DNA of 64,000 nt from Engraulis encrasicolus (GCF_034702125.1 NC_085880.1:44354577-44418576); one strand, 5' to 3'; shown: positions 1 to 52,204, counted from the first letter of the stretch. Notes: generated from the letters alone by a model not told the origin. Translations and numbers: made by a program.

Positions 1-119
1 ACACTATACAATAATGGTGTATGTGGGCCAACTGCAATACACATTTGAAATGATCTCGCGGGCCGAATAAAACGGCTCCGCGGGCCAGATTTGGCCCCCG
101 GGCCAGAGTTTGACATCCC
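1..119. mobile_element. hAT-like DNA transposon end (partial)
   Basis: The window opens inside a repeat rich in GGGCC (CGCGGGCC, GGCCCCCGGGCC) that ends with GTTTGACATCCCTGG. That ending is the usual outer end of a hAT/Charlie-type non-autonomous element. The other end lies outside the window, so family and orientation are uncertain. Confidence 0.5.
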
Positions 120-365
120 TGGCCTAATTAGTCACACCCAGTGATTGGATACTCTTTATTAGTCACACAAATAAGTAATAAGTAGACCTACTACTAAATC
201 AGCCAGCTGGTCAAGGTAACAGCAACAACACCCACCACCCACTCACTCATCACACCATGATTAGTCAAATAAGTAGCCTACTAAATCATGCTCATCAGGC
301 AGGACGTGCAGCTGGTCAAGGTAACAGCAACAACACACACCAGTCGCCAGTCACCAGTCACCAGT

Positions 366-612
<247 letters not shown>

Positions 613-1027
613 CAAGACCTGCTATCATACTAATATTTTGAAATGAGCTATTTTCTGCAGATATACCTAATGGTGCTCTCTGCTCTGTAAAAACTGAAAG
701 AAAGAGCTCTCTGCTCTGTACCCTATGAATACAGTTTTTAGAAAATATCGTTATGGCAGCACAAGCAAATGTGTTTAGGTATAGTAGCTCTTTGCTACCA
801 CCTGCTGCTTATTCTTATTATAACAGCATTGCAAAGAAGGCCAGCACAGCACACCTTGGTAGGTTTTATGTCTTGTGTAGCTATTTCACAACACATTGAT
901 TTTCAGAAAATGAAATGAACAATGCAGCTTTGCTACAGTTACGATTAGACCTTTTAATATTTAGAAACTGATGATTGGGTTCATTGTGTCTGAAGGTCGT
1001 TAAATGAAGGTCATTTAAAAATATATA
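613..1027. other. intergenic stretch, no gene seen
   Basis: AT-rich sequence with no convincing exon, RNA gene or transposon end. Confidence 0.5.
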
Positions 1028-1035
1028 TTAAAAGT

Positions 1036-1215
1036 GTAAATGCATACGTGTGATGGAGTGACCATCACTTAGGGTTGTGAGTGTGTTCTGACAGTGATGC
1101 CAATTAGCCTGACTGTTTGGTGTAGCGGTCAGAGCCACAGTTTGGTACCCTAAAACGTCTGGATATGAGTCCCGGCAGATCAACTCTGCTCCCTTTTGCA
1201 ACCACAGATGCATTT
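1036..1215 (+). mobile_element. tRNA-like SINE-type element, degraded
   Basis: A stretch with a possible A box (TGGTGTAGCGGTCA near 1120) and B box (GGATATGAGTCCC near 1160). Its leading part (GACCATCACT, then a TGTGTTCTGAC motif) is shared with 59829-59935, so it is a dispersed repeat. Downstream to about 1440 a CCACACGACTATAGTCCC motif is repeated. Confidence 0.4.
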
Positions 1216-1455
1216 TCAATGACGTGTTTCACTGATTGTTATGTTTTGTATCTGTGTTTTTTCTCCAAAGGGCGCAATGGCTGCAACGTATTTCGCTCTG
1301 AACCGGTCGCCTCAGGCCCCAAAGCTCGAACCCGTGTTGTCGTCTGTGCTGGCCCAGAGGAGAGGGATGAAGAGGCTGACCTCCACACGACTATAGTCCC
1401 CTAGCTGACCGCTACAGTAGACCTCCACACGACTATAGTCCCCAAACAGCTACAT

Positions 1456-1775
1456 GAAAGTGAAAGCCCATTGGGAAACTCCAACTCCCATTGTCATTGT
1501 GACACAGCACTCCACAGCACACAAGTGAACACTGCACACTGCACACAACGAAATTGTATTTATGCCTCACCCGTGCAAGGGGGCAGCCCTCAGTGGCGCC
1601 CCATGGGGAGCAGTGCGGTGGGACGGTACCATGCTCAGGGTACCTCAGTCATGGAGGAGGATGGGGGAGAGCACTGGTTAATTACTCACCCCACAACCTG
1701 GCGGGTCGGGAGTCGAACCGGCAACCTCTGGGATGCAAGTCTGACGCCCTAACCGCTTAACCATGACTGCCACTA
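1456..1775 (-). mobile_element. tRNA-derived SINE, copy 1
   Basis: Read on the minus strand, it starts with a tRNA-like head (A box TGGTTAAGCGG, B box GGTTCGACTCC) and ends with a tail containing ACAATGACAATGGGAG. The same element is at 38403-38707 (+), 58373-58691 (-) and, shortened, 51563-51782 (-). Both sides carry CTATAGTCCCCAAACAGCTA, which may be a long target-site duplication. Apparent ORFs across it are repeat translation. Confidence 0.85.
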
Positions 1776-2429
1776 CACGGCTATAGTCCCCAAACAGCTA
1801 CATTAGACCACCCAGAACCAAAACCTCTACAAGGCACTTTTGGCCTAAAGGGGCGCCTCGTAATTAGCGGCGCAGGAATGATTCACCGGCAGGTAGGCCC
1901 CGGCCCACGATTGGACAGCTCTCACCCAATCGTTCACTTATTGGCCGGCCGCTTGGAGGAGGAGGACGACGACAAAACCCTGCCCAGAGAACCATCGCCT
2001 GATCATGAATACGACTGAAGAGAAGCATTAGGGGCGGGGCTCCAGGCTAACAGTAGACCACCCAGCACCAAAACTGTCACGTCAGACAAGCTCCGTCTTT
2101 GAAGCGGAGCAGGGAAAAACAGTGGGGTGTGAGTTTATGTCTTTGTCTGCCACCATATGATACTTTTCCTGCTTCAAATGTACTGAGTCTAAGGGCCGGA
2201 TATGGCAAAGGCAATCTTTGCCATAAATGAATGTCACTTAAGGCCAACACAGTCATAAAACGTTTATGACATGGACATAATGTTTATGACTTATCTATGA
2301 CTGTGTCATGACACTATTATGACATTGTAATGACATGGATATGACACCGGCGTCAAGTAAACTGTTACTCAGAAATGTGCTGTAGTGTCTGACCATGGCC
2401 AACCTGTTAAATGTAGGGAGAAAAGGGAC
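1776..2429. other. intergenic; cluster of ATGACA/TTATGAC short repeats
   Basis: No gene. From about 2246 to 2375 the sequence is built from repeated TTATGACAT/ATGACATGG words on both strands, typical of a small inverted-repeat element. Its ends were not resolved. Confidence 0.4.
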
Positions 2430-2628
2430 TCTTGTAGGAGCGGGAAAGGATCTGCACACTGCTTGCAAAAGACTTAATGTATTTGGAGCAACGTTTCGAT
2501 CATAGGTCTTCTTCAGGCATCGTGAAGATCATCAGAGGATGCCTGAAGAAGATCTATGATCGAAACGTTGCTCCTAATAAATTAAGTCTTTTGCAAGCAG
2601 TGTGCAGATCCTTTCCCGCTCCTACATG
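2430..2628. repeat. inverted repeat with CTGAAGAAG hairpin motif (locus A)
   Basis: Two arms of about 95-100 bp face each other around a short spacer. Each arm reads CTGAAGAAG, a short GATC..GATC stem, CGAAACGTTGCTCC, an A/T segment (AATAAA in the + arm), then GTGTGCAGATCC. The motif lies at 2543-2570 (+) and 2490-2516 (-). It belongs to the hairpin family described in the findings. Confidence 0.8.
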
Positions 2629-2908
2629 TGACAGTTTTTTGATTTGGCACCTGCTGATGCTTTTTTGCTGGATGTGCGCACTTTCCACTACACAGAAAAG
2701 GGACTCTTGACATGAGATGTAGGAGGAGAAACTGAAGACAACTTTGAGTAGCACAAAGAGACAGTGAAGCAAGAGCGAGAGCGGACCTGCCTTTATCAAC
2801 TTTAGGACAGTAATGTCACGATTATACGGTAGTTGTTGTCTATCTTCCCACACTCATTGTGAATTACCATCTTGGCTTGCGATCACCAACACTACCCCGG
2901 TACACACA

Positions 2909-3098
<190 letters not shown>

Positions 3099-3100
<2 letters not shown>

Positions 3101-4335
3101 TCCAATTTGGATGAGCCTCTGCTTTTCTTCGTATAACTGTGTGTATTTTGCAGCTGTGCCCCTCGCTTGCTTCAGATGAAATGAAGGGAGATTTTCTTTT
3201 TTTTTTAACATCCTGAGACACATAGATGTTGTTCTTTTTGTAGCATCTTTTCTATTTCATGGCCTTTCTCTCAATTTGGTGCATAATTTTAGGTTTAAAT
3301 GTGTACCACTGTAATTACCATGTCTTGTTTTCTTCTGTTTTATGTTCTTTACTCATCCAAATGTCAGAGATTTAACGAGAAGTAAAATTGTATTTCTTAA
3401 AATAACAAAATACACCAAGCGATGTAAATAATGTGAATATATAAATTTGTATTTAAAAAGTGTAACAGTAATGTATTTATTGGTTTGTTAAGCTACTTGT
3501 AGCCATCAGGGTTGCATTAGTGTTTAGTCCCCGTGAGACTATTTTGATGAGGGTACTGAAACATCATTTTTTGTAATCTGATATTCAAAGTGCACTTTAA
3601 ACATTGTGAAAGTCAAGCAGAAATGCACAACAAGACGAAATAAAACAAGACTTTTACTCTTTTTTTTTCTTTAAGATTTTCAGTTTGAATCCAACAGTTG
3701 GATAGTAAGACCAATACAGGTGTTCAATTCAACACCACATTTACTGGACTGTGTGGGTTTGGGTTGTCATTTAATTTGGTTCAGACCTTTATATAGTAAA
3801 AGCCATTAAATGCATTTGAAGATGGAAAGAGAGATGGTAATAATTAAAGTCGAATGAGTGGTGGGAACTGGAGCACTTTTCAGAGAACGCCACAGGATTT
3901 TTTTGACCAGCAACAGCCTTTGTGTATGTACACATGCAGCTGATAGGCTTTGACATGCCACCTACGAGATGTCATAATAAATATTCACTCAAAAACGGAT
4001 GTTTGAAATGTTTGTGACTACATGTTGTGTTTGGTTGTATGAACAACAACACTGATAAATTGCCACAATTGTTGACACAGTTCACCGTTGCGGAAATGGC
4101 TATTGTTTTGAAGTGGTAGGCCTATTCCATCCACCATGACCTTGTGAAATAGGCCTACCCCTACACCACAAGATAACGTGCATTCTACAGTAGTGTGCAT
4201 AGACATTTTGGGGGCAGGTGTTCAAGGGGGAGTGGCGAGTATGTGGAACATCCGACTGTCTTTCTATATTATATTTTGGCATTATTATCACACACTTTTG
4301 ATCACCAAGCATTTCTAAATGATAATGTCAACATA
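3099..4335. other. intergenic, no gene; short hAT-related segment at its end
   Basis: AT-rich with no exon-like block. The part from about 4196 to 4327 (ACATTTTGGGGGCAGG, TGGCATTATTATCAC) is a shortened copy of the element resolved at 43604-44918. Confidence 0.45.
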
Positions 4336-5140
4336 CAGCCGTCTCCAAAAGTGTTGTCGCCTATCCATCTGTTTGTAATAATTAATTTGCTAATAACCTG
4401 ACTTTCAATTAATCACTTGGCTTCAAAAGTCACTCATATGAAAGCTGCAACCCTCTGTCCCGAATGACGTTTTATGTACAAAAATAAATTTCATGCACCA
4501 AAGAAAGATTGACCCTTTAATGAACACAGACAGGGCAGAATATGAAAAAAGAAACATGGTGCATAAAGTGAAACATGGTAGGGATACAGTTCTTATGAGG
4601 AGCTGCATGCATGCTGCAGGTATTTGAGGGCTTTTATCATTGATTAAATCATGAAGTTAAAAATGTATTGCTCTACGAATAGCAAATATGTCACCATCTC
4701 TCATTGACCTTCATTGATTTTCATTGTGTTGCTTTCCATGATTACAATGACCCAAAACATACACCTAAGACCAACATTGATTTTCTGAAGAGGTGAGAGT
4801 GATTCAGTGATTAAGAATGAATGTTTTGAAGTGACTTATCTGCTCATTTTCACATTATGTTCGATAGGCGACAAAACTTTTGTCTTGTGAAAATCTGCCC
4901 TGTCTGTGTTCATTAAAGGGTAAATCTTTCTTTGGTACATGAAATGTATTTTTGTACATAAAACTTCATTCGGGAGGGCTGTAGCTTTCATATGAGTGAC
5001 TTCTGAAGCCAAGTGATTAATTGAAAGTCAGGTTATTAGCTATTATTATTTATTTTTTATTTTTATTTAATTATTTTCTATTTAATATTTATTATTATTC
5101 CAAACAGATGGATAGGCGACAACACTTTTGGAGACGGCTG
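4336..5140. mobile_element. fold-back Tc1/mariner-type element with long TIRs
   Basis: The ends are CAGCCGTCTCCAAAAGTGTT and its complement, flanked by TA on both sides (4334-4335 and 5141-5142), as for Tc1/mariner insertions. The inverted similarity extends over 200 bp into each arm, with indels in the right arm. No transposase frame is present, so it is non-autonomous. Confidence 0.85.
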
Positions 5141-6539
5141 TAGACAGTACACAGTACAAACCTTCAATCTTCAAAAAATAACTTTCAAAAAGGGATTTTA
5201 TTGTCCTGTATGGCAAAGAGGAAGGTGCCTTAGCACTGCCTTGTTCCTATCTGCATGCCTGTGAACACACGTTTTGCCTTCAATGAAATACTGATGTTAC
5301 TCCTCTGGTCAAGGCTACCTTTTGCAAAAAAAAAAAGTCTTGCTGTAAAAACTGCAGCCACTGCATATGTGGAAAAGAGAATGAGCAAAAAGTTCCTCAC
5401 TAACATCAAAAAATAATGTCAATGCCAAACCTTGACAGGATCATGCAGGCCTATTCAGATATAGTACTGCAATCAGAAATGTTATATCCCTACCGATAAG
5501 AGGGATGGGTTATTTAGCCATAGATGTCTTTTACAGTAGTGTTGTGAAGGAGCACAACATTGTCACTTTACTTGAAAGGTAGGCCCCAGAGCAGGACTGT
5601 GGCCATAGGCATTATATTCTGCCCATTCCCAATTTTTTACCAAATCTTTTAGTGAATGTTTCAAAGGAAAAAAAGACTTATATTTACTGGTCTGATCAAG
5701 GATACAGTATGCTTTGTTATTGGAAATTGAACATGTGGACAAAGAGAACCTCTTTTATGAATGAAAATTCAATTTTTCCGAATACTTACATGGTGGAAAA
5801 TACTCATGAAGAAGCATAACATCTGTGAATGGGCCACATTGATTCTGGAAGTAAACTAAAGGCTACAAAATTAGGCAAGGCATAGGGCCTACTCTACCTC
5901 TAAATACAATAAAGTAACATAGGGCCTATAATACAAACAAAATAACCTACTGATGGAGTAAATAACTAACATAAAAACTATAGGCTGTAAGAATGCCAAA
6001 GATTATCTAGGCCAGCCATACGCATAGCATACACTTTAGTTAATGAGCAGCACAATAGGCTTAACAGGCCACTGGTTGGGGCCTAGGCTACATAAATAAC
6101 ATCAGCCTATAAAATGAAGCCAATGCATTTTGTTTGGTCTTTTAACATGTAGGCTAGACCTACAGCAAAAGGGGGGTCATTTCTACAGATATGAACCTCT
6201 ATTGATAATTTGACCTTGGTAGGCTGTAGGCCTATCTCCAAACTGCCAGAAGAACACGGCCGTCCATCCTCAACAGACAGACTGATAAGGTTCCTTGTCC
6301 CAGGAGCAACTAGAGGGGGGAGGTAATGGTACTTGGAGGCTGATAGGCTGCATCCTTTTATTATGGTTCGCCTATCAATAACGCAAATCTTCAGTTGGTC
6401 AAGTTGTTCAGTTTATGCAGTTGGATTCTACGAGGGGATATGAAATTGTAACGCTACGTCTTATCAAAGTTGAAAGTCAGAAAAACATTTCTTTATTGAG
6501 AATAATTCACCTCGAAATCCTTTACAGTAGCTGCGAGGT
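5141..6539. other. intergenic upstream of mpc1, no gene seen
   Basis: AT-rich with scattered AGGCCTA words. A segment near 5760-5860 (AATACTTACATGGTGG, GTGAATGGGCC) looks like a decayed member of the AGGGACACTG MITE family at 12590-12948. No exon is supported. Confidence 0.45.
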
Positions 6540-6712
6540 TCGCTCTGCGCATGTGTGCGGTGCGTAGGTCATTGGCGTGACGTCACCGGTGGCTAGGCTA
6601 GTAGGCTACGATTTCTTGTAACAGGGGCAGTTCAGTTGTCAGAGCTCTGTCTCTGAGTTAGGTTGACTTATTTATTGTCAGTTACACAGCTGGAATAAAA
6701 CATTTAATCATC
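6540..6712 (+). promoter_or_regulatory. mpc1 promoter and 5' UTR with CRE and NRF1-like sites
   Basis: GC-richer block just before the mpc1 start. It holds a full CRE palindrome TGACGTCA at 6578-6585 and TGCGCATGTG at about 6546-6555, close to an NRF1 half-site. Both are usual at promoters of nuclear genes for mitochondrial proteins. No TATA box is evident at a suitable distance. The transcription start is not resolved. Confidence 0.5.
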
Positions 6713-13114
<6,402 letters not shown>

Positions 13115-13215
13115 CGGACTTGAGAACACCCCTCTCCCCCACCCCCACACAGAGGACTTGGCGGTCTTCTCCGACAGTAGCGGTTATTAGAAAATAAACT
13201 AATCAACCCAGACAG
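13115..13215 (+). promoter_or_regulatory. mpc1 3' UTR with polyadenylation signal
   Basis: Short UTR with AATAAA at 13193-13198. A second AATAAA (13396-13401) lies inside a later-inserted MITE, so the first is the likelier site; both could be used. Confidence 0.6.
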
Positions 13216-13241
13216 CACCTAGCTGTAGAACATGCCTGGCT

Positions 13242-13475
13242 TAATGGTGCATTCTTTTGAAACTGCGATTATCGGAAACCCAGACCTCCGCCTCCGGAAA
13301 GTGCAAAAGAACGGGTACTCAACTCGGTGCACTTCAGTGTACTCCGAGTTTGTTTAACATTAGTGTCAGACATTTGTATTGTCCCCAGCTGTTGCAATAA
13401 AACACATTTACAGCGGTTGTCGAGAGAACAACCTCGGGTCTACCGACAGCCGAGTTTCAAAAGAATGAGCCATTA
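13242..13475. mobile_element. MITE with AATGG..CATTCTTTTGAAACT ends
   Basis: TAATGGTGCATTCTTTTGAA at the left matches TTCAAAAGAATGAGCCATTA at the right in inverted orientation. It lies just past the first mpc1 poly(A) signal and supplies a second one. Confidence 0.75.
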
Positions 13476-14850
13476 GTCACTGCTTAATGTGAACCAGGTC
13501 TCTTTTATTGTCAGCTGTTTATGGGGAAAGTGCTAATTCCTTTTTCTTTTTTTTAATTTTCTTTTCTTTCTCATTTGATGAACTAATTTGTTTGTCCAAG
13601 TGTTACGCACAAATAATGAAATGGATGAAATGTAAATATGCCTTGAATGACAAGTTTTTAAACAACTGTTACAAACTTTTCTGTTTTAAGCAAAAGGGTC
13701 TCATCATGGAATATAAACACAGTGCAGTACATTAATGAAACAACAGTAATTTAATTTTGAATAATTTATGTAAAATAATAATGTGGCAGTCACTGAACGA
13801 ACACAATAAACACTGTATCAAAGGGAAAGAGGGTTCGTGTCTTCATGGGGGAGGTCACTCACTGGGTGTGTGTTGCCTGTTCATAGCTAAACTGGCCATA
13901 TGGCATCAGTGGTGCCAGATGGGACATGCTGAATTATCGCACCAAACCTCGATTTTTGGGGCTGGGAAAATTATCGCACAAGACCCAAACTGTTGTTTCA
14001 AGGCATCTAAATGAACTGAATGGCAATCCTAAAATTATTGTACGTCATGGTTTTTTTTAATCGTACAGAGGACAAAATGGACGAAATGATGGTACAAATA
14101 CGATAATTATTGTACACCTGGCAACACTACAGGGCATTTGCCTGGTGGACTGGTGATGTTTTTACCATTTGGCCTGGCCCTCTGAATGTTATCAGTCCTC
14201 ATGCCGCTACAGCAGGCCTTTTCAAGTTTAGTCAGGTATTAATAAACCATTTTGGCTGTTAGGTCAAAATCGCTCCTATTAGATTTCTAAAATTTTGTCA
14301 GAGGCTTCATTGACTCTCTCAATGCCTAGTGGAACAGTATTGGCTATAATACCCAGCCTGATTTTTCATCCCAGTCCAGCTCTCAGCCTGCTTGTCGTGG
14401 GTGTTGCACTTAAACACGTGAAGGCAGATAGGTTATCATGCTGTTGAAGCTGTTGGTTTTCAGTGGATATGATTTTGTGTTGACATGCGTCACTATACAC
14501 TGTATATGGAATATCAGTGTTTATTACAGTTTCTAATTCTTTCCATGTAATAAAGTTTAGAAGTGTAGTGTTTCCAGTAAATCTGATAAGTAAACCACAA
14601 AAGCAAACTTTGACCACTGTAAAAGCGGTCTGTGGCACCTTATTGCACCTGTGGATGAGGTGTTTGCTAGAAGAGCAAAGGGCAAATGCCTTACCGTAAT
14701 TGGTTTCAGCCAGGAAAAGATGGCTTCCTTGCTCTGGGTTGGAAAACAAACCTAGATCGTACCAGTCTACTCAGGCTGAAATGTATTTAAAAAAAATATA
14801 TATATTCTAAAAGAAACAGTTGCAATTCTGTGTACTCGGATCATATTAAA
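13476..14850. other. intergenic space between the two convergent genes
   Basis: No gene. It contains one MITE (13907-14129). The rest is AT-rich unique-looking sequence. Confidence 0.5.
13907..14129. mobile_element. MITE with CAGTGGTGCCAG / CTGGCAACACTA ends
   Basis: Terminal inverted repeats CAGTGGTGCCAG and CTGGCAACACTA resemble those of the two MITEs at 32089-32483. The interior contains repeated AATTATCGCAC and ATAATTATTGTAC words. Confidence 0.6.
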
Positions 14851-14851
14851 T

Positions 14852-15350
14852 AATTTTATTTCAATTCATTTCTTTACATCCCATTGGACAATTCAGTATC
14901 ATTGTTTCGGTACATATCTCTGAAAGATTTCACACAAATATAAACATCTTCAGTACAGTTATAAATATGTAAAGACTAATATAGTGTTCAGAAGAAAATG
15001 TGTGCCATTCATCTTCTCCAAATTGGCAAAAATCAGGACTTCGAGGTGCACTGTGTAGGATGGTGGTCAAAGTAGGTACTGCAGCTATGGAGCTCATTGA
15101 AACGGCTGCCTTTTGCCAAATTCGATCTTTTCATGAATGTTTACTTAGTAATACACTGTGTGTATACTGTGTGTATGGGCAGCATGACAATAAACTGGAA
15201 ATAAACTACTAAAAATCTTACACAATGCACCTTTAAAACAAGCAATAAATGCAAAGCATTGCAATTGGCATAAATGACCTCAACTCAGTCTTGCTATAAG
15301 GTGCAGCACGTACAGTAAAGTGTCCTTCAAGGTGAATTGTGTAAACAAGT
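14852..15350 (-). promoter_or_regulatory. chs1 3' UTR and poly(A) signal
   Basis: Downstream of the chs1 stop on the minus strand. AATAAA (minus) lies at about 14856-14861. The UTR contains the MITE relative at 15053-15233. Confidence 0.55.
15053..15233. mobile_element. diverged AGGGACACTG-type MITE inside the chs1 3' UTR
   Basis: GGTGCACTGTGTAGGATGGT at one end and CACAATGCACCTTTAA at the other are inverted and match the layout of the 12590 family. The interior (GAGCTCATTGAAACGGCTGC, GCCAAATTCGATCTTTTCAT) is recognisably related but much shorter. Confidence 0.7.
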
Positions 15351-47889
<32,539 letters not shown>

Positions 47890-48715
47890 CTGTACAGATG
47901 TGGTGGATGGACATTATGCATCATCATCATACACATACATTTTTTTTGTCTTCACAAAACTACAAGTTAGTTAAAGTCACACCTGTTGACATGGCCGTAA
48001 CTACCATTGAGGACACAGCGGTCATGTCCTCTGTATTGGTTTCAGTAATGTAAAATGTATGTATGATGAAAAGTGATATATGATCAATAATGATAAATTC
48101 AGTCTGTATACGGCACCCCCACCTATCCTCAAGGCAGTGATTAATAAAAACAAACTTAAGAGTTTGACTAAAGTATTTGAAGCATTCTAAACGTACAGTA
48201 TACAGTACAACACACAGTAGTTGACCTCGGTATTTGAAAATGTCTGGTTACGGCCCTGGCTGTTGGTGTTAACTTCTCAGTCATAAAAAAGGACCCTCAA
48301 CTGGAATTTTATCTGGAGATGTATTTAATGGTAGGCTACAGACACTCCTTCACCCAGAAATAATAGTACACTTGACAAGCAGGGCTGGATTAACACAAAG
48401 GCTAGATATGACCCAGCCGCCTGGCCCGGGGCCCCTGATTGGCCAAAAGTTAAACATTGCAGAATTGTGGCATGATACAGTATTAAAGAAATCACTTGTC
48501 TTATTGAGGACAGTTGGTAGACATGTTTATCTTTCTTTCCTAACTTGTAATTATGACCATGTCTATGTGAATTTGACGTAGCCTCTAGGGCCACAGGCCA
48601 TCTTAACCTGGCCCTGTTGACCTAGTTCTGACCATTTCAGAGACAGTGTATTGAAAATGACATGTAGGACCATAGCCTCAAACTGCTTCTAAAATAAGGC
48701 TGTGCACTCAAAACC

Positions 48716-48860
48716 TCAAAAACAATACTTATGAACTGTATCCAAAGCACTCTCCTTTGAGTCAAGGTAGTTGATAGTAGTTTTATAGTTTAATAGTTTT
48801 AATACTTCAACTACCTTGACTCAATGGAGAGTGCTTTGGATACAGTTCATAAGTCTGTCA
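48716..48860. repeat. 145-bp palindrome (locus L)
   Basis: ACTTATGAACTGTATCCAAA, CACTCTCCTTTGAGTCAAGG and their complements form two arms around a TAGTTTTATAGTTTAATAG centre. Confidence 0.85.
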
Positions 48861-48887
48861 AGCTCTAAAAGGAATAACCAGATGCAG

Positions 48888-49047
48888 GGCCGCTGACAGC
48901 TTTGGCTGGGCCCAGGAAAAAGTCATCTGAAAGGGCTCCTCACCCAATACATTCAATGTAATGAGGACCCAATGATTGGGCCCCCTATTTCCCAGGGCCC
49001 GGGACAACTGACCCCTTTCCCCCCCCCCTGTCGGCATGCCTGACCAG
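48888..49047 (-). repeat. GATGCCGACAGGGGGG element, copy 2
   Basis: Inverse of 19632-19775: GGGCCGCTGACAGCTTTGGC and CCTGTCGGCATGCCTG ends. Confidence 0.65.
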
Positions 49048-49173
49048 ATGCACCCCTTCAACCTGGGGAAAAGACTATAGAGCACTCGATTCTTTCCTTT
49101 TGCAACTCAAAAACAATACTTAAACATGAAATGTACCCCTTCATAAATGGAAAAATCTATTTTTTTGAGTTTG

Positions 49174-49290
49174 CCTCAGCTTAATGTTTCAAGAAGGAGG
49201 CCGCACCTTGCATAGCAGTGCTTTTTATTGCAATAAAAAACACTGCTATCCAAGGTGCGGCCTCCTTCTTGAAACATCGAATTTAATATT
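49174..49290. repeat. 117-bp palindrome with TTGAAACAT ends (locus K)
   Basis: ATGTTTCAAGAAGGAGGCCG against CGGCCTCCTTCTTGAAACAT, centred on TTTTTATTGCAATAAAAA. Confidence 0.9.
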
Positions 49291-49786
49291 TGGGCCAGCA
49301 CCCTCAGAGATTAAATAATTAAGAGTGACGCCTGCTCCAAGAAGAAATTTTGCCTCAGTTTAAACAAATCCAATGCTCCCTGTGTTCGTTGTATTTGAAA
49401 AGCACAAAACCCTAACCATTATGCGCCAAAAGGTTACATATATAATATAAATATAAATCTGTAAATATAAATATACAAAACGAACATTAAATATGTGTGA
49501 TGCTCATTTCCAAAGGAAAGTCAATGTCAGAAACAAAGGGAAATGCCTGTGTGTCACAGTATCAGCAACTGTTTGCGTTTTCAGTCTGCCTACTGGCTTC
49601 ATCAAAACATAATCTTAATTCCCAGTAACATTTCACAGAAATACACCAAGTACCAAAATACACCATTTGTGAATGGGCAGCAAGATTTCTGGAAACAAAC
49701 TAGGGACTAAAAATATTACATAGTGCCCCTTCAAGTGTTCAGTTAAATCCACTATTTACATGTGTGCAGGTGTAAAGCTGCACTGT

Positions 49787-49965
49787 AGCGCAGCGGTGTA
49801 GTCTACTTTTTTGAAGTGGGTATACTGTATATTCGAGCATTTTTTGAAGTGGGTACAGTATACTGTATATATTTATGCTATTGTAAATAATGGATCAATC
49901 AAGTGGGTATACTGAATCCCCTAAAATTTAGAAGTGGGTATACTCCTAGACTACACCACTGCTGT
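49787..49965. mobile_element. MITE with CAGCGGTGTAGTCTA / TAGACTACACCACTGCTG ends
   Basis: Imperfect TIRs. The interior repeats GAAGTGGGTATACTGTATA three to four times. Confidence 0.75.
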
Positions 49966-50820
49966 AGCGTTTACAAAAGAAGGGTTTAGAGAAGATATTC
50001 CTACCTATGCCTTCCCTCCCTCTTGTTCCGCCTTTCCCTTAGTTCCTCCATGGCGATGTGCACATACCATGCACAGGCTGACAAATAACCTCATCCACAA
50101 CAGGTGTAGTCTTAAAATCTCAGGCAGCGATTTATCTAAGGGACCTTTGGCCCCTTCTTTCCTTTTTTACAGTACCTTTCCCATAAACGGGTACAAGGAG
50201 CACGTGAATGATGCTCGGCAACACGGCTTGATTATCTTTTATCACTGTAGTTTACTTAAGACATTGCAGGCAAGAGGTAGCACTTGTCAACCGTGTGTCT
50301 TCCTTTTTTTCTGGGTGAGAGGAAATGAGGATTTATCTAGAGTTATGAGAGGAGAGACAAGAGTCAATAAGGATGTGTTAGATAGCCATCACATCTACTT
50401 AGTATATATATCATTATGTCTAGTTTACATTGTGCAAAATCTTTGAATAATGACTAACTATATTGTGAATGATTTAATGTCAAATTTAATGAAGTAGGCT
50501 GATGTTCATTTCTTTTTGAAATAGTGATATTACAGGTAAATCATTAAAAAATAACAATTAAAAGCGTTTCTATAACAATGATAAGTGAACATGTGAAATA
50601 CAGCACATATACAGTAGGCTAAATCTTTTACATGATCTAAATGCCATGTAGATGAAGCTACAGTAGGCCTACGTGACTTAGCCATTTGACTGCAATGGAA
50701 AAAGACCTCGACAGTGTCACAAAATGCCTTCGATTGAGTCATATCTAATGATGACTGTTAGGTCTGTCTGTGGTCATATCAGATTCCATCGAGATTTGTC
50801 TCTTCTTAATCGGAGCTCCT
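49966..50820. other. no gene recognised
   Basis: One long open frame (49934-50446, +) begins in the MITE and has no recognisable domain or splice context. Confidence 0.4.
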
Positions 50821-50829
50821 GAACTTTGC

Positions 50830-51145
50830 CTGTGTTCCACACCCCGTCACATGGTTAGGGCCAGGTTAAGCTGGCATTGGGCCCCTAGGCTACAGGTGGA
50901 TGTAGGCCCCCCCTCAGAAGACAAATTCCGCAATAAAATATGGTAGACAGCGGTATAATTCTGAGCCCGGAATGAGTGTCAAGATCGAAAACTCAAACTG
51001 AATAGCTGACTATTTGTTTTAAATTACACATCCTCTACAATTATTTACTTCTCCGCCACTTAATCCAATTGGGGGGCCCCTGGCAGGTGGGGGCCCCTAA
51101 ACTGCAGCCATAGCTACAGTAGTCGGTGCATTAATCCGGCCCTGC
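50830..51145. mobile_element. hAT-like element with TTAATCCGGCCCTG end
   Basis: Starts GGTTAGGGCCAGGTTAAGC and ends GCATTAATCCGGCCCTGC, interior with GGGGCCCCTGGCAGG blocks. The CAGGGCCGG-type ends are hAT-like. Confidence 0.5.
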
Positions 51146-51418
51146 ACTTGGTAACTAAGGTGAGGCAGCTCATAACATATCAACAGGGTCATCATCAGTT
51201 TTGATTGTGCCAGTAAGAAATAAAACAACTCCATAACAAAGTTCAGTTTGAAGTTGACACAAATCGATGCTTTGATTGTGAAATGTGCCAAGGCATGTCA
51301 GTAATCACAGTGATTTATAAACAGTGGAAAAATTAAATCGAACTCATATCAATTTCTCATTTGCTTCACCATTTCTTCTCCTGCTTTCTCCATATATATC
51401 TCTCTCTCTCACGTTCAA

Positions 51419-51906
<488 letters not shown>

Positions 51907-52204
51907 TTTCTTTGTCTCTTAGATGCGGTTGAAGTAATACTTACTACTGTGATAGAATACATCTAACTCTCATTGAGAAAAATATACACAGTGCATGAGT
52001 CTATGAACAAAACATTACCACAAATTGTGTTCCATTTTCCACAGTTGCTGAAGGGAGTATTGAGTATGCTTTCATTTTTTCTTTCTACAAAGTAAAATAT
52101 AACCTAGACCAGATTTGGACAGTATACCTACTAGTGTACCATAATGTAATATAATACTGTAAACCAGGGGTCCCCAAACTGTTTTCTCTGGGGGTCACAT
52201 TATC

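Noticed and set aside
49934..50446. 170-codon plus-strand ORF as a gene
   Set aside because: It starts inside a MITE, has no recognisable domain and no splice or promoter context.
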